From: Paraburkholderia sejongensis
GTDB taxonomy: Bacteria; Pseudomonadota; Gammaproteobacteria; Burkholderiales; Burkholderiaceae
Length of the DNA: 64,000 nucleotides
Assembly: GCF_020880815.1 (NCBI RefSeq)
Contig: NZ_JAJITD010000015.1
Coordinates: 62,001-126,000 of the forward strand
Reading direction: 5' to 3'
Both the position numbers and the translations under genes were made by a program. Of this stretch, positions 1 through 8,322 are shown in pieces. Under the pieces are notes generated by a model. It ran no database searches, was not told where the DNA came from, and saw nothing but the letters and a program-made list of their open reading frames with translations. Positions within the stretch are counted from its first letter, which is position 1; every line of letters begins with the position of its first letter.

Positions 1-159
1 GATGTCACCGAGGCCGTGCGCGAAAAGCGCTTCTCCGCGGCGATCCGGCACACGCTCGATCACCCGCGGGTGCTCAGTTGCGCCGCGCAATTCGTGGCGA
101 AGCGTTTTCGCGTTCACGTACTCGGCAACAAACGCCGCGCGCAGACATTGGGGCTCTAG
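1..159 (+). CDS. 3' end of an unidentified protein (partial)
   Basis: The first reading frame is open from the window edge and stops at a TAG at 157-159, giving the last 52 residues of a protein whose start lies outside the window. The tail is basic and ends in NKRRAQTLGL. Codon use (G/C third positions) agrees with neighbouring genes, which supports a real coding 3' end. I do not recognise the family from this fragment. Confidence 0.5.
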   Translation, partial: DVTEAVREKRFSAAIRHTLDHPRVLSCAAQFVAKRFRVHVLGNKRRAQTLGL

Positions 160-349
160 GCAGGAACGCGTCGAACACCGTGACGTCGGCAACGTAATGG
201 GACCTGCACTTTGACGCGCGGGCGATCACCTGCGGTTACCCTGGCACTGCGTAGCAGTTAGACGGGCTTTCATCAGATAGATGTACTGACCGGTTTCAGC
301 GGCTTCAGCTGGAAAACGGCCGCTACGATCAAGATGTGAGGAGCAACCA

Positions 350-1792
350 ATGAGGTTATATCCGCTCGCGCCCGCCTACGATGCAGGCGGCGTTTTCGAA
401 CTCGCCGTCGAGCCGGGCCGGCGCTTTTCGATCGCGATTTACCGGCAAGGTATCGAAGAACCGCTCGTCTATGACTGCGGCATCCGCGTGGAAGAACACG
501 GCGCGATCGCATGCGACCAGGCGAACGGCAAATGGATTCTCACCTCGCCGCGGGGGCGAGTCGCGCCGGATCGCGACGGCGTATGGGGATGGCCGAGCTT
601 CCGGTTTCGCTTCGATCGCGACGATGCGTCGACAGGGGTGTATGCCGCGGTGGCTTACGAGGTGCGCGCTAACGGCGAACCCGTGGACCCGCTCGGGCGC
701 CGGTGCGCGAAGCGCGAGCCCATATACGGGCTGCCGCCGGACAGCAAGAGCATGGCAATGCTGGTTGCCCGCCCTACACGACCCTCTGCGCCGATCGCTT
801 ATATCGTGCCAGTGGCGACGTATCACGCATATAACTCGATCGGCCCTGGCGGCTTTTATCACGATCCTGTTCGCCGGAAGAAACGCATCACGACCGTGAC
901 GCTGCTCAGACCCGGCGGCGGCTTCGGCGGACAATTCGGCGAGCCGGCCGATCCCTATGATCCTCATTCCCCGCGTCAGCAGTTTCCCCATTGGGACGCG
1001 AAGTTCGTGCGCTGGCTGCAGACGAAGAACATCGCCTGCGACTTCTACACCGACCTGGATCTCGACGACGGCGAGCGGCTCGATCTGAGCCAGTATCGCT
1101 GTCTGCTGAGCGTCGGTCATCATGAGTACTGGAGCAGGAGCATGCGCGAGCGAACCGCCGCTTTCATTGCCAACGGTGGACACCACGCGATCTTCAGCGG
1201 CAACACCTGCTTTCGGCCTGTCGAATTTGCGCGCGGCGACTCGGCCTCACCCGACTTGCGGATGATCCGGCTCGCGGAAAATTGGCCCGGCTACGACGAA
1301 AGCGATCTGATCGGACTCAGTTACGGCTATGGCGGTGGCTGGTGGGGAGAATGGCACCTGCTACGGGGTGGCTGGATCAAGAAGGAACGCCCGGCGGTGG
1401 GTTTCCGGATCGAGGACGCGGGTCACTGGGCACTCGCCGGCACGCGATTGAACAACGGCGATATCCTGGGTGCGGAAGATCGGCTGGTCGGATACGAAGT
1501 CGATGGTTTGCCGCCGACGCCGAATGGTTTTCATGTGCTTGGAAGGACTGCCGTGCTCGACGGCTGGGATGTCGGCGGCCGTGGGGTTTTTGGCGTGCTT
1601 GAAAGGACGGTTGAAAGCGGCGTGCAGCCGGGGATTGTCTTTAATGCCGCTACGACCGACTGGGCTCGGGTTCTGATGGATCCACGCGCCGAAAGCATGG
1701 CGGTTGTTGATCGGATTACCAGTAATGTGTTCGAACGGTTCGTGGGCAATTCCAATAACCACGGAAGGGCGTCAGTTGTCGAGCAGGTTTAG
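350..1792 (+). CDS. N,N-dimethylformamidase large-subunit-like protein
   Basis: A 480-residue protein resembling the C-terminal catalytic part of the N,N-dimethylformamidase beta subunit (DMFA2_C family). Seen in the sequence: the segments ATYHAYNSIGPGGFYHD (about residues 158-174) and SVGHHEYWS (about 250-258) followed by an ANGG-HHAIFSGN stretch, all typical of the family. A GAGGAG ribosome site lies six bases before the ATG. No small (alpha) subunit gene adjoins it, and the protein is shorter than classical large subunits (about 760 residues), so it may act on another amide or not be an amidase at all. The neighbourhood gives no pathway clue: upstream is a partial gene, downstream a gene relic. 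Family assignment is fairly firm; the substrate is unknown. Confidence 0.75.
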   Translation: MRLYPLAPAYDAGGVFELAVEPGRRFSIAIYRQGIEEPLVYDCGIRVEEHGAIACDQANGKWILTSPRGRVAPDRDGVWGWPSFRFRFDRDDASTGVYAAVAYEVRANGEPVDPLGRRCAKREPIYGLPPDSKSMAMLVARPTRPSAPIAYIVPVATYHAYNSIGPGGFYHDPVRRKKRITTVTLLRPGGGFGGQFGEPADPYDPHSPRQQFPHWDAKFVRWLQTKNIACDFYTDLDLDDGERLDLSQYRCLLSVGHHEYWSRSMRERTAAFIANGGHHAIFSGNTCFRPVEFARGDSASPDLRMIRLAENWPGYDESDLIGLSYGYGGGWWGEWHLLRGGWIKKERPAVGFRIEDAGHWALAGTRLNNGDILGAEDRLVGYEVDGLPPTPNGFHVLGRTAVLDGWDVGGRGVFGVLERTVESGVQPGIVFNAATTDWARVLMDPRAESMAVVDRITSNVFERFVGNSNNHGRASVVEQV

Positions 1793-2236
1793 GCGGGCTG
1801 GAATCAAAGTCGACGAAATACCAGACTCGCATTGACGCCACTAAATCCAAAGCCATTGGGTTACGGGCCGCTGCGGCCCGTGTCTTGCACCAGCTCCGGG
1901 TTCGCCTTCAGATCCCGCCAGCGACGTGCCGGGCCGGCGCCGATGTGAGGCTCTTTGTCGAACGTGAAATCCGCCAAAGAGGCTCGAACCCTGACCGACA
2001 ATTTTTTCGGAATTCTCGAGAGAACCCGACCGCTTCGGTCGAGCGAATGGCAATTGACCGTTTCTCTTCCGCTCTCAAAGCGGACTTCCGTCCTCCGACT
2101 CCTTCACGACACAAAAGTATTCGCCCCTCACTCTGATTGAGCTATCGGAGATCGTCGGCGGGAAATCAGCGGTCAATTGGCGTGTCACCCCTGGCAGGCA
2201 TCTCCAACGACCAGAAAAGCTGACACAAACTCCCCC
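1793..2236. other. Non-coding gap with gene relic
   Basis: About 440 bases without an intact gene. It holds the synthase relic near its left end; the rest shows short uncoordinated frames with poor codon bias. I see no transposase, tRNA or inverted repeat that would mark an insertion site. It is probably the scar of a deletion plus the upstream flank of the MerR promoter. Confidence 0.5.
1804..1860 (-). pseudogene. C-terminal relic of a beta-ketoacyl-ACP synthase
   Basis: Reading the minus strand, eighteen codons before a TGA spell PNGFGFSGVNASLVFRRL, which is the characteristic last strand and tail of FabF/KAS-type beta-ketoacyl-ACP synthases (usual form NSFGFGGTNASLVFRR). A TAA lies directly upstream in frame (1861-1863), and no further synthase sequence could be read in the other minus frames up to about 2.2 kb. 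The most likely history is deletion of a larger lipid or polyketide gene leaving only its 3' end. The call rests on one short motif, but that motif is distinctive. Confidence 0.6.
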
Positions 2237-2267
2237 TTGACTTAGAGTGCACTCTAACTCCTAACCT
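2237..2267 (+). promoter_or_regulatory. MerR-type promoter with perfect 16-bp palindrome
   Basis: A TTGACT -35 box (2237-2242) and a TAACCT -10-like box (2262-2267) are separated by 19 bases, the over-long spacer typical of MerR-activated promoters. Between them lies TTAGAGTGCACTCTAA (2242-2257), an exact palindrome and the expected position for a MerR dimer. The predicted transcript would start about 2274, only a few bases before the ATG at 2278, so the message would be leaderless or nearly so. Confidence 0.75.
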
Positions 2268-2277
2268 AAGGTCCGTC

Positions 2278-2775
2278 ATGTCGAAATCGCTAACGATCGG
2301 TCAGGTGGCCGCGGCTACCGGTGTTTCCGCGCATACGCTGCGTTACTACGAGCAGGCGGGCCTGCTGCGCGCAGTCGGGCGCACCGATGCCGGACACCGC
2401 CTCTACTCGCCCGCCGATCTGGACTGGCTGCAATTCGTGATGCGCCTGAAGGCGACGGGAATGCCGATAGCTTCGATCAAGGCTTTCTCCGAGCTACGCG
2501 CGCAAGGCGACTCGACGTATGGTGCGCGCCGCGAAATGCTGACCGGACATCGGGACGCGGTCCTCGCACATATCGCCGAACTGCAGGCCAATCTCGCCGC
2601 AATCGTGGACAAGATCGGCTGGTACGAGAGCGCGGCGAAAAACACGGCCAGAAACGCGACACGACATGACGACAGTTTCCAACCTCATCAACAGGAAAAC
2701 GACCCGTCATGGATACCGGAATCAACACCACGCAAACAAACGAGGACCGTTACACGCAGGGCTGGCAAAAGCTGA
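2278..2775 (+). CDS. MerR family transcriptional regulator (AdhR-like)
   Basis: A 165-residue regulator. The N-terminal winged helix-turn-helix is clear: LTIGQVAAATGVSAHTLRYYE (from residue 5), then GHRLY and DLDWLQFVMRLK. A coiled-coil dimerisation helix follows (about 85-120). No conserved metal-binding cysteines are present, which separates it from MerR/CueR metal sensors and favours the aldehyde/electrophile-responsive AdhR/NmlR branch. The downstream gene, of the carboxymuconolactone decarboxylase family, overlaps its 3' end by 67 bases in another frame; the same pairing occurs in the Bacillus adhR/yraC region. The palindrome between its own -35 and -10 implies autoregulation. The last 40 or so residues, lying in and near the overlap, look unconserved. 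Confidence 0.88.
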   Translation: MSKSLTIGQVAAATGVSAHTLRYYEQAGLLRAVGRTDAGHRLYSPADLDWLQFVMRLKATGMPIASIKAFSELRAQGDSTYGARREMLTGHRDAVLAHIAELQANLAAIVDKIGWYESAAKNTARNATRHDDSFQPHQQENDPSWIPESTPRKQTRTVTRRAGKS

Positions 2776-3116
2776 AGCAGATCGACGGCGAGGTCGGAGA
2801 AAAGGTAGTCGCCGCGCTCGCGCCGATTGCTCCGGACTTCGGCCGCATGCTGATCGAATTCGGCTTCGGCGACATTTATAGTCGCCCGCAACTCGATCTG
2901 CGCGCCCGCGAGATTGCGACGATCGCGGCGCTAGCCGCGCTCGGCAACGCACAACCGCAACTGAAGATTCATATCGAGGCAGCGCTGAATGTTGGCTGCA
3001 CCCGCGACGAGATCGTCGAGGTGTTCATGCAGATGGCGCTCTATGCGGGCTTTCCGGCGGCCCTGAATGCGTTGTTCGCCGCAAAGGAGGTGTTTGCCGC
3101 GCGCGACGTCGAATAA
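2709..3116 (+). CDS. Carboxymuconolactone decarboxylase family protein
   Basis: A 135-residue protein of the CMD/AhpD-like fold. The core runs through LDLRAREIATIAALAALG (about 62-79), HIEAALNVGCTRDEIVEVFMQM (about 88-109) and YAGFPAALNAL, the standard motif order of this family. It carries a single Cys in the NVGC motif rather than the CxxC of AhpD, so a thiol peroxidase role is less likely. The start lies inside the 3' end of the MerR gene, implying coupled expression. The real function of such MerR-linked CMD proteins is generally unknown; a role in handling reactive aldehydes is an inference from the regulator type. Confidence 0.85.
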   Translation: MDTGINTTQTNEDRYTQGWQKLKQIDGEVGEKVVAALAPIAPDFGRMLIEFGFGDIYSRPQLDLRAREIATIAALAALGNAQPQLKIHIEAALNVGCTRDEIVEVFMQMALYAGFPAALNALFAAKEVFAARDVE

Positions 3117-3244
3117 GATGCCCGTGCGTCCTGCAACGGGCAACCCGGCGACGCGCGCAGAACGTCTCAAGCTCGTACCTCTGCCTTCGCGCTCAACCCG
3201 ATCGCGAAGGCAGGAACGAACGATGATGAAGAGGTTCCGGGCAC

Positions 3245-3451
3245 CTAGGAGTGAGTTCCCGCTGAGCGGCTCGCGACGTCGACGGTGACGATTTCGTAGC
3301 CGGGATCGGCGTGCTGCTTCGCGACCCTGGTTGCTTCCTCATACGAGCGAAACGACGTGGCTTCCCTGATTTCCGGCGCCATGCCGATATCGCCGTCCTC
3401 CGCGGTGCAGAGGAATTTCTCGCCGGTCTTCACGACATAGACGGTTGTCAT
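3245..3451 (-). CDS. Small conserved-looking hypothetical protein (68 aa)
   Basis: A 68-residue soluble protein beginning MTTVYVVKTGEKFLCTAEDG and containing a SYEEATRVAKQHADPGYE segment, which suggests a small alpha/beta fold. It is preceded by a strong GGGAGG site five bases before the ATG, and its codon use is normal, so I consider it real. I do not recognise a function. The convergent neighbour is the CMD gene; the AraC-type gene lies upstream on the same strand. Confidence 0.65.
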   Translation of the reverse strand: MTTVYVVKTGEKFLCTAEDGDIGMAPEIREATSFRSYEEATRVAKQHADPGYEIVTVDVASRSAGTHS

Positions 3452-3554
3452 GTTTGCCTCCCTTCATCGATTGCACGGCAATTTCCAGTCTAGCAGTCCG
3501 GCAAAATCGCGCATGGTTCGCTAATTTCGCTTTCGCAACGGCCGCGCCTGCCGC

Positions 3555-4427
3555 CTACACCAACGGAATATAGATATCGGTCTGCCACTGATCCAGCGGC
3601 GTCTCCGGAAAAACGCTCAGATAGTCGAAAAACAGCGGCTGATCGCGCAACTCTTCGCCACTGCCGGGTAGCCAGTCGCGGTAGATCGGATAGATCGTCT
3701 CGCCGATATGGTCGGTCGAGCCCGAATGCCGGACCACCGCGCAGCGGCCGCCCGGAATCACGAGTTCCCGCACGCCGAACGCATTGGGCACGACCGGCTC
3801 GTCGATCTCCCCGCAAATTTCGAAGCGGAAATCTTCTCCGGACGTGGTATCCGGATTGCTGCGCGGGATGCCGAAGGTTCGATTCGACGCCGGCGGCGAT
3901 TGCCCGCTCTGCTTGCGCCAATCGATAAATTTGCGCACGCTTTCATTGACGAGCCCGGGCGGCCCGACATGTTCCAACGCGGCAACCCGCGTGTCGGCAA
4001 AATCGACGATTCGTACCTGCATGTTCAGTTTCCTCGAAAGATAAGGGACGACAAAGTTCGCACTCCAGACCTGCCAGCTCGGCTGCTGCCGGAACGCGCT
4101 CGGCGCGACGCCGAACGAGCGCTTGAATGCCCGGCTAAACGCTTCGGGACTATCGAAGCCCGCATCGGCGGCGGTATCGAGTACGGTGCAGGACTCGCGC
4201 GCGGCGAGCCGGCGGGCGGCTCGGCGCAAGCGCGTTAGTTGCACGTAGCGGGCGACCGGCACCCCGACATACGCGGCGAACTGCCGATGAAAATGAAACT
4301 TCGAAAAGTTCGCGACGCGGCTGAGCGCATCGACGGACAGATCGCCGTCGAGGTTTGCGTCGATGTAGGCAAGCGTGGCCTCGAAGCGCCGGGTATAGGC
4401 GGTGACAGCATTAGCGTGAACTAGCAT
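3555..4427 (-). CDS. AraC family regulator with GyrI-like effector domain (Rob type)
   Basis: A 290-residue two-domain regulator. The N-terminal AraC DNA-binding domain (about residues 10-112) has both helix-turn-helix units, including LSRVANFSKFHFHRQF and the signature FDSPEAFSRAFKRSFGVAPSAFR. The C-terminal half (about 130-290) matches the GyrI-like/SOUL-type small-molecule-binding domain: VRIVDFADTRVAALEHVGP near its start and a terminal DIYIPLV strand. This order is that of Rob and SoxS-like multidrug/stress regulators. It is divergent from polB, with about 130 bases between the starts. Its ligand and targets cannot be read from the sequence. Confidence 0.9.
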   Translation of the reverse strand: MLVHANAVTAYTRRFEATLAYIDANLDGDLSVDALSRVANFSKFHFHRQFAAYVGVPVARYVQLTRLRRAARRLAARESCTVLDTAADAGFDSPEAFSRAFKRSFGVAPSAFRQQPSWQVWSANFVVPYLSRKLNMQVRIVDFADTRVAALEHVGPPGLVNESVRKFIDWRKQSGQSPPASNRTFGIPRSNPDTTSGEDFRFEICGEIDEPVVPNAFGVRELVIPGGRCAVVRHSGSTDHIGETIYPIYRDWLPGSGEELRDQPLFFDYLSVFPETPLDQWQTDIYIPLV

Positions 4428-4560
4428 GGTCTGGATCGTGTGAGTTGCGCTATGTTCGCCGATGGTTCGCGCCCCTGCCTAGCCGATCTTGCTCGATCTT
4501 CGTTGCGGCGCCGCGGCGGTAAAATCCCGCCAGGCGATCAAGCGGCCAGAAAGGTAAAAG

Positions 4561-6927
4561 TTGACTGAGTTTGAGCAGGGTTTCATTCTGACCCGACATT
4601 GGCGGGACACCCCCGCCGGCACGGAAATCGAGTTCTGGCTGGCCACGGACAGCGGGCCGCGCCACATCCGTCTGCGCCCCCAGCCGTCGGTCGCGTTCGT
4701 CCCCGTCGAACATCGCGAGCGCGCGGAAACGATCCTGCGCCGCGACGCCCCGCTCGATCTGCGTCCGCTCGATCTGCGCGACTTCCAGCATCGCCCGGTG
4801 ATGGGCCTTTACTGCCCGCAATATCGCCAGCTGAAGGGTTACGAAAAGCGCCTGCGGGAAGGCGGCGTCGACGTCTACGAAGCCGACGTGCAGCCGCCCG
4901 AGCGCTACATGATGGAGCGCTTCATCACCGCGCCGGTGTATTTCGGCGGTGAGCCGCAACAAAATGGCCCGCTACTGAATAGCGAACTGAAACCCGCCAA
5001 CGATTATCGGCCGCCGTTGAAGCTGGTTTCGCTCGATATCGAAACCAGCGCACACGCCGAGTTGTATTCAATCGCGCTTGAGGGCTGCGGCGAACGCCAG
5101 GTCTATATGCTCGGGCCGCCGAACGCCGAAGCCCGCGACCTCGATTTCAAGCTGGAGTACTGCGAAACCCGGGCCGAACTGCTGGAGAAATTCATCGCGT
5201 GGATGGAGCGGCACGACCCGGACGCGATCATCGGCTGGAATCTGGTGCAGTTCGATCTGAAGGTATTGCAGCAGCATGCCGAGCAGTATCGCGTGCCGTT
5301 GCGAATCGGCCGTGGCGCAGCCGTGATGGAATGGCGCGAGCACGGCGTCACGCGCAATCACTTTTTCGCGGGCGCGGCCGGCCGGCTGATCATCGACGGC
5401 ATCGAGGCGCTGCGCTCGGCAACGTGGAGCTTTCCGTCGTTCAGCCTCGAATACGTGTCGCGTTCGGTGCTGGGCGAAGGCAAGGCGATCGACAACCCGT
5501 ATCAGCGCATGGACGAAATCCAGCGCCGCTTCGACGAAGACAAGCCCGAACTCGCGCGCTACAACCTGAAAGACTGCGAACTCGTCACGCGCATCTTCGC
5601 GAAGACCGAGCTGCTGCGCTTCCTGCTCGAACGCGCGACCGTCACCGGCCTGCCCGCCGATCGCAGCGGCGGATCGGTCGCCGCGTTCACGCATCTGTAT
5701 ATGCCGCGAATGCACCGGCAGGGCTATGTCGCGCCGAATCTCGGCGACGTCGCCGGCGCCGCGAGCCCCGGCGGCTTCGTGATGGATTCGCGCCCCGGCC
5801 TCTACGATTCGGTGCTGGTGCTCGACTACAAGAGCCTGTATCCGTCGATCATCCGCACGTTCCTGATCGACCCGCTCGGTCTGGTCGAAGGGATGCTCCA
5901 TCCCGATGACGAGCACTCGGTGCCCGGCTTTCTCGGCGCGCGCTTCTCGCGCACGCGCCACTGTCTGCCGTCGATCGTCGCGCAGGTGTGGCAAGGGCGC
6001 GAAGCGGCCAAGCGCGAACACAACAAGCCGCTGTCTCAAGCGCTGAAAATCATCATGAACGCGTTCTACGGCGTGCTCGGTTCGACGGGTTGTCGCTTTT
6101 TCGATCCGCGCCTCGCGTCGTCGATCACGATGCGCGGCCACGAGATCATGCATACGACGCGTGAATTGATCGAGGCGCAGGGCTACGAGGTGATCTACGG
6201 CGACACCGATTCGACTTTCGTGTGGCTCAAACATGCGCATGACGAGACCGACGCCGCGCGCATCGGCCGCGCGCTCGTCGAGCATATCAACGCGGCATGG
6301 CGGGACAGACTGCAAGCGCGTTTCGGGCTCGCCAGCGCGCTCGAATTGCAATTCGAGCGGCATTACCGGCGCTTCTTCATGCCGACGGTGCGTGGCGCCG
6401 AGGAAGGCAGCAAGAAGCGCTACGCCGGTCTTACCGTACTGCCGGACGGCAGCGAGGACGTCGTCTACAAGGGGCTCGAAACCGTACGCACCGACTGGAC
6501 ACCGCTCGCACAGCAATTCCAGCAGGAGCTATACGGGCGCATCTTCCGGCAGCAGCCGTATCAGGACTACGTGCGCGACTATGTGCGCGATACGCTCGCG
6601 GGCCGGCTCGACGACCGGCTCGTTTATCGCAAGCAGGTCCGCCGGCCGCTCGACGCGTACGAGCGCAACGTGCCGCCGCACGTGCGCGCGGCACGGGTCG
6701 CCGACGACTTCAATCGCAAGCAGGGCCGTCCGCTGCAATATCAGAACGGCGGCTGGATCAGTTACGTGATCACGGTCGCTGGACCCGAGCCGCTCGAAAC
6801 GCTGCGTTCGGCGATCGACTACGAGCACTATCTGAGCAAACAGTTGCAGCCGGTCGCCGACGCGATTCTGCCGCTGCTGCGCGACGATTTCACGACGCTG
6901 ATGTCGGGACAGAAGCAGTTGTTCTAG
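4561..6927 (+). CDS. polB: DNA polymerase II (family B, repair polymerase)
   Basis: A 788-residue family B DNA polymerase, almost the same length as E. coli Pol II (783). The proofreading exonuclease motifs are intact: SLDIET (Asp159, Glu161), GWNLVQFDLKVL near 224 and YNLKDCELV near 340. The polymerase motifs follow: LDYKSLYPSII near 420, KIIMNAFYGVLGS near 497 and YGDTDSTFV near 545, then KKRY. All catalytic acidic residues are present. It should perform translesion or restart synthesis after DNA damage. The start is TTG, with an AGAAAGG stretch just upstream. In E. coli polB is LexA-controlled, but I found no obvious CTGT-N8-ACAG box in the 130-base upstream gap. It stands as a single gene. 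Confidence 0.97.
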   Translation: MTEFEQGFILTRHWRDTPAGTEIEFWLATDSGPRHIRLRPQPSVAFVPVEHRERAETILRRDAPLDLRPLDLRDFQHRPVMGLYCPQYRQLKGYEKRLREGGVDVYEADVQPPERYMMERFITAPVYFGGEPQQNGPLLNSELKPANDYRPPLKLVSLDIETSAHAELYSIALEGCGERQVYMLGPPNAEARDLDFKLEYCETRAELLEKFIAWMERHDPDAIIGWNLVQFDLKVLQQHAEQYRVPLRIGRGAAVMEWREHGVTRNHFFAGAAGRLIIDGIEALRSATWSFPSFSLEYVSRSVLGEGKAIDNPYQRMDEIQRRFDEDKPELARYNLKDCELVTRIFAKTELLRFLLERATVTGLPADRSGGSVAAFTHLYMPRMHRQGYVAPNLGDVAGAASPGGFVMDSRPGLYDSVLVLDYKSLYPSIIRTFLIDPLGLVEGMLHPDDEHSVPGFLGARFSRTRHCLPSIVAQVWQGREAAKREHNKPLSQALKIIMNAFYGVLGSTGCRFFDPRLASSITMRGHEIMHTTRELIEAQGYEVIYGDTDSTFVWLKHAHDETDAARIGRALVEHINAAWRDRLQARFGLASALELQFERHYRRFFMPTVRGAEEGSKKRYAGLTVLPDGSEDVVYKGLETVRTDWTPLAQQFQQELYGRIFRQQPYQDYVRDYVRDTLAGRLDDRLVYRKQVRRPLDAYERNVPPHVRAARVADDFNRKQGRPLQYQNGGWISYVITVAGPEPLETLRSAIDYEHYLSKQLQPVADAILPLLRDDFTTLMSGQKQLF

Positions 6928-7044
6928 ATTTCATCCCGATCGCGCTCTCCAGCCACAGGCGCGCCGCGCCGACTAGACCCGCGCGGGCCACACGAACGGC
7001 GCCGGCCGCTTGACGCGATGCTATTTCCGCCGCTCTGGCCGCAA

Positions 7045-8046
7045 TTACGGGGCAGGTGCCGGGGCCGGGGTCGGCTTGAGCGTAGTGGTAACCAGATTGG
7101 CGATTGCCTTTTTCGTTTGCTCCGTCGCGTTCTCGTCGTACCCGATTATCACGCCTCGTTCGACACATGGGTCTGTATAGGAGAACGGCAGGTTACTTTT
7201 GACGTTCAGCAATTGCCCCGCACTGCGTTCTTCCCATGCACAGTTGCGCACGGTTTGCGCTTTCGGAAGCGGTGTTGGATGTGCGAAGGCGCGCCCGTCG
7301 AAAATATGATTGACCCCGGCGAACTCGGTAAGCTCGACGTCCGCCCCCTTGGCCTTCAACCGTTCTACATAGGCCTTGCACGGTGCAATTGGGTCATAGT
7401 TGTCCGCGCTTCCATGGAATATGCGAATGGGCGCCTTCGCAACGTTATCGTCATCCAGGTAGTGAGCACTGCAGTCCGGATAAAGCGGAACATAGGCTGC
7501 GAATCCCGGCGTGGCCGCATCGGCATGCGCTTTCTGGAAGCGGATCATGCTCGCATAGAGCGAGCCTTGCCCGCCGCGAGAAAAACCCATCAGCATCACG
7601 CGGCTCGGGTCGACACGAGGGTGCCTGGAAATAAGGCTGAGCGCGCGATATGCGTCTTCTATCTGCGCGAGTCTGCCGAGCTGACTCTGGTCATTGATCG
7701 TGGTTGTTATCCCTCGGCCCGTGAAACTGTCGACAACGAAAGTGGCAACACCCAATGACAGAAACCACTGCTCCCAGTCCGTAACCTGACCGCCAATACC
7801 TCCGGACGGGTGCAGCAGTACGACCGCGGGCAGCCTGTCCGTTCCAGCTCGAGGCAGCCGCAATTCACCGGCTATCGTCACGTGCTTGCCGTCTTCGCTT
7901 CCTGCAAGGAACGCCTCGTCTGTCAGCGTCATCGACTCGAATGGAATGACTTCCATACGCGTCCCCTGTGCATAGAGAATGCGCGGAATACACAGGAGCA
8001 CAAGGACCAGCCACAGGAACCGAACACCTCTCACGATTGCGAACAT
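7045..8046 (-). CDS. Secreted dienelactone-hydrolase-like alpha/beta hydrolase
   Basis: A 333-residue protein with an N-terminal signal peptide (hydrophobic LWLVLVLLCIPRILYAQG, cleavage likely after AQG or nearby), so it should act in the periplasm or outside. The alpha/beta hydrolase triad can be placed: the nucleophile elbow GFSRGG (about 156-161), Asp in HGSADNYDP (about 215-223) and His in GVNHIFDG (about 247-254). AVVLLHPSGGIGG supplies the oxyanion loop. The architecture matches the dienelactone hydrolase family. The C-terminus is a PTPAPAPAP tail. No ring-cleavage genes adjoin, so a general esterase role is as likely as dienelactone hydrolysis. Confidence 0.85.
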   Translation of the reverse strand: MFAIVRGVRFLWLVLVLLCIPRILYAQGTRMEVIPFESMTLTDEAFLAGSEDGKHVTIAGELRLPRAGTDRLPAVVLLHPSGGIGGQVTDWEQWFLSLGVATFVVDSFTGRGITTTINDQSQLGRLAQIEDAYRALSLISRHPRVDPSRVMLMGFSRGGQGSLYASMIRFQKAHADAATPGFAAYVPLYPDCSAHYLDDDNVAKAPIRIFHGSADNYDPIAPCKAYVERLKAKGADVELTEFAGVNHIFDGRAFAHPTPLPKAQTVRNCAWEERSAGQLLNVKSNLPFSYTDPCVERGVIIGYDENATEQTKKAIANLVTTTLKPTPAPAPAP

Positions 8047-8322
8047 GACCCTCTCCCTTGAATACGGACAGAGTTATTTATGCAGCGTTATAGGCGGTCC
8101 GGGCCAGAATGCAATCCAAACGACAGAATTGTCGTGATACGACAGACGGTGACCGCAGATAGCAGGAACTCATTCGATTCGCCGGACGCGAAGTCCCGCG
8201 GAAAACGCGGATTCGAGTCCCTCTTCGCCGCCCACCGTCACCTGACGCAGTCGCCGCGTCGCCCGAAGTAGTATTCTCCCCAGCACCCGGTCGACGACGA
8301 TCTCACTCGAGGAGCCAGGCTG

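Noticed and set aside
4428..4560. LexA box for polB, expected from E. coli
   Set aside because: No CTGT-N8-ACAG sequence is visible in the upstream gap; SOS control cannot be claimed.
5068..6516. Long minus-strand frame opposite polB
   Set aside because: It is a mirror of the high-GC codon bias in polB; its product is rich in Arg/His/Glu with no recognisable domain, and polB is beyond doubt.
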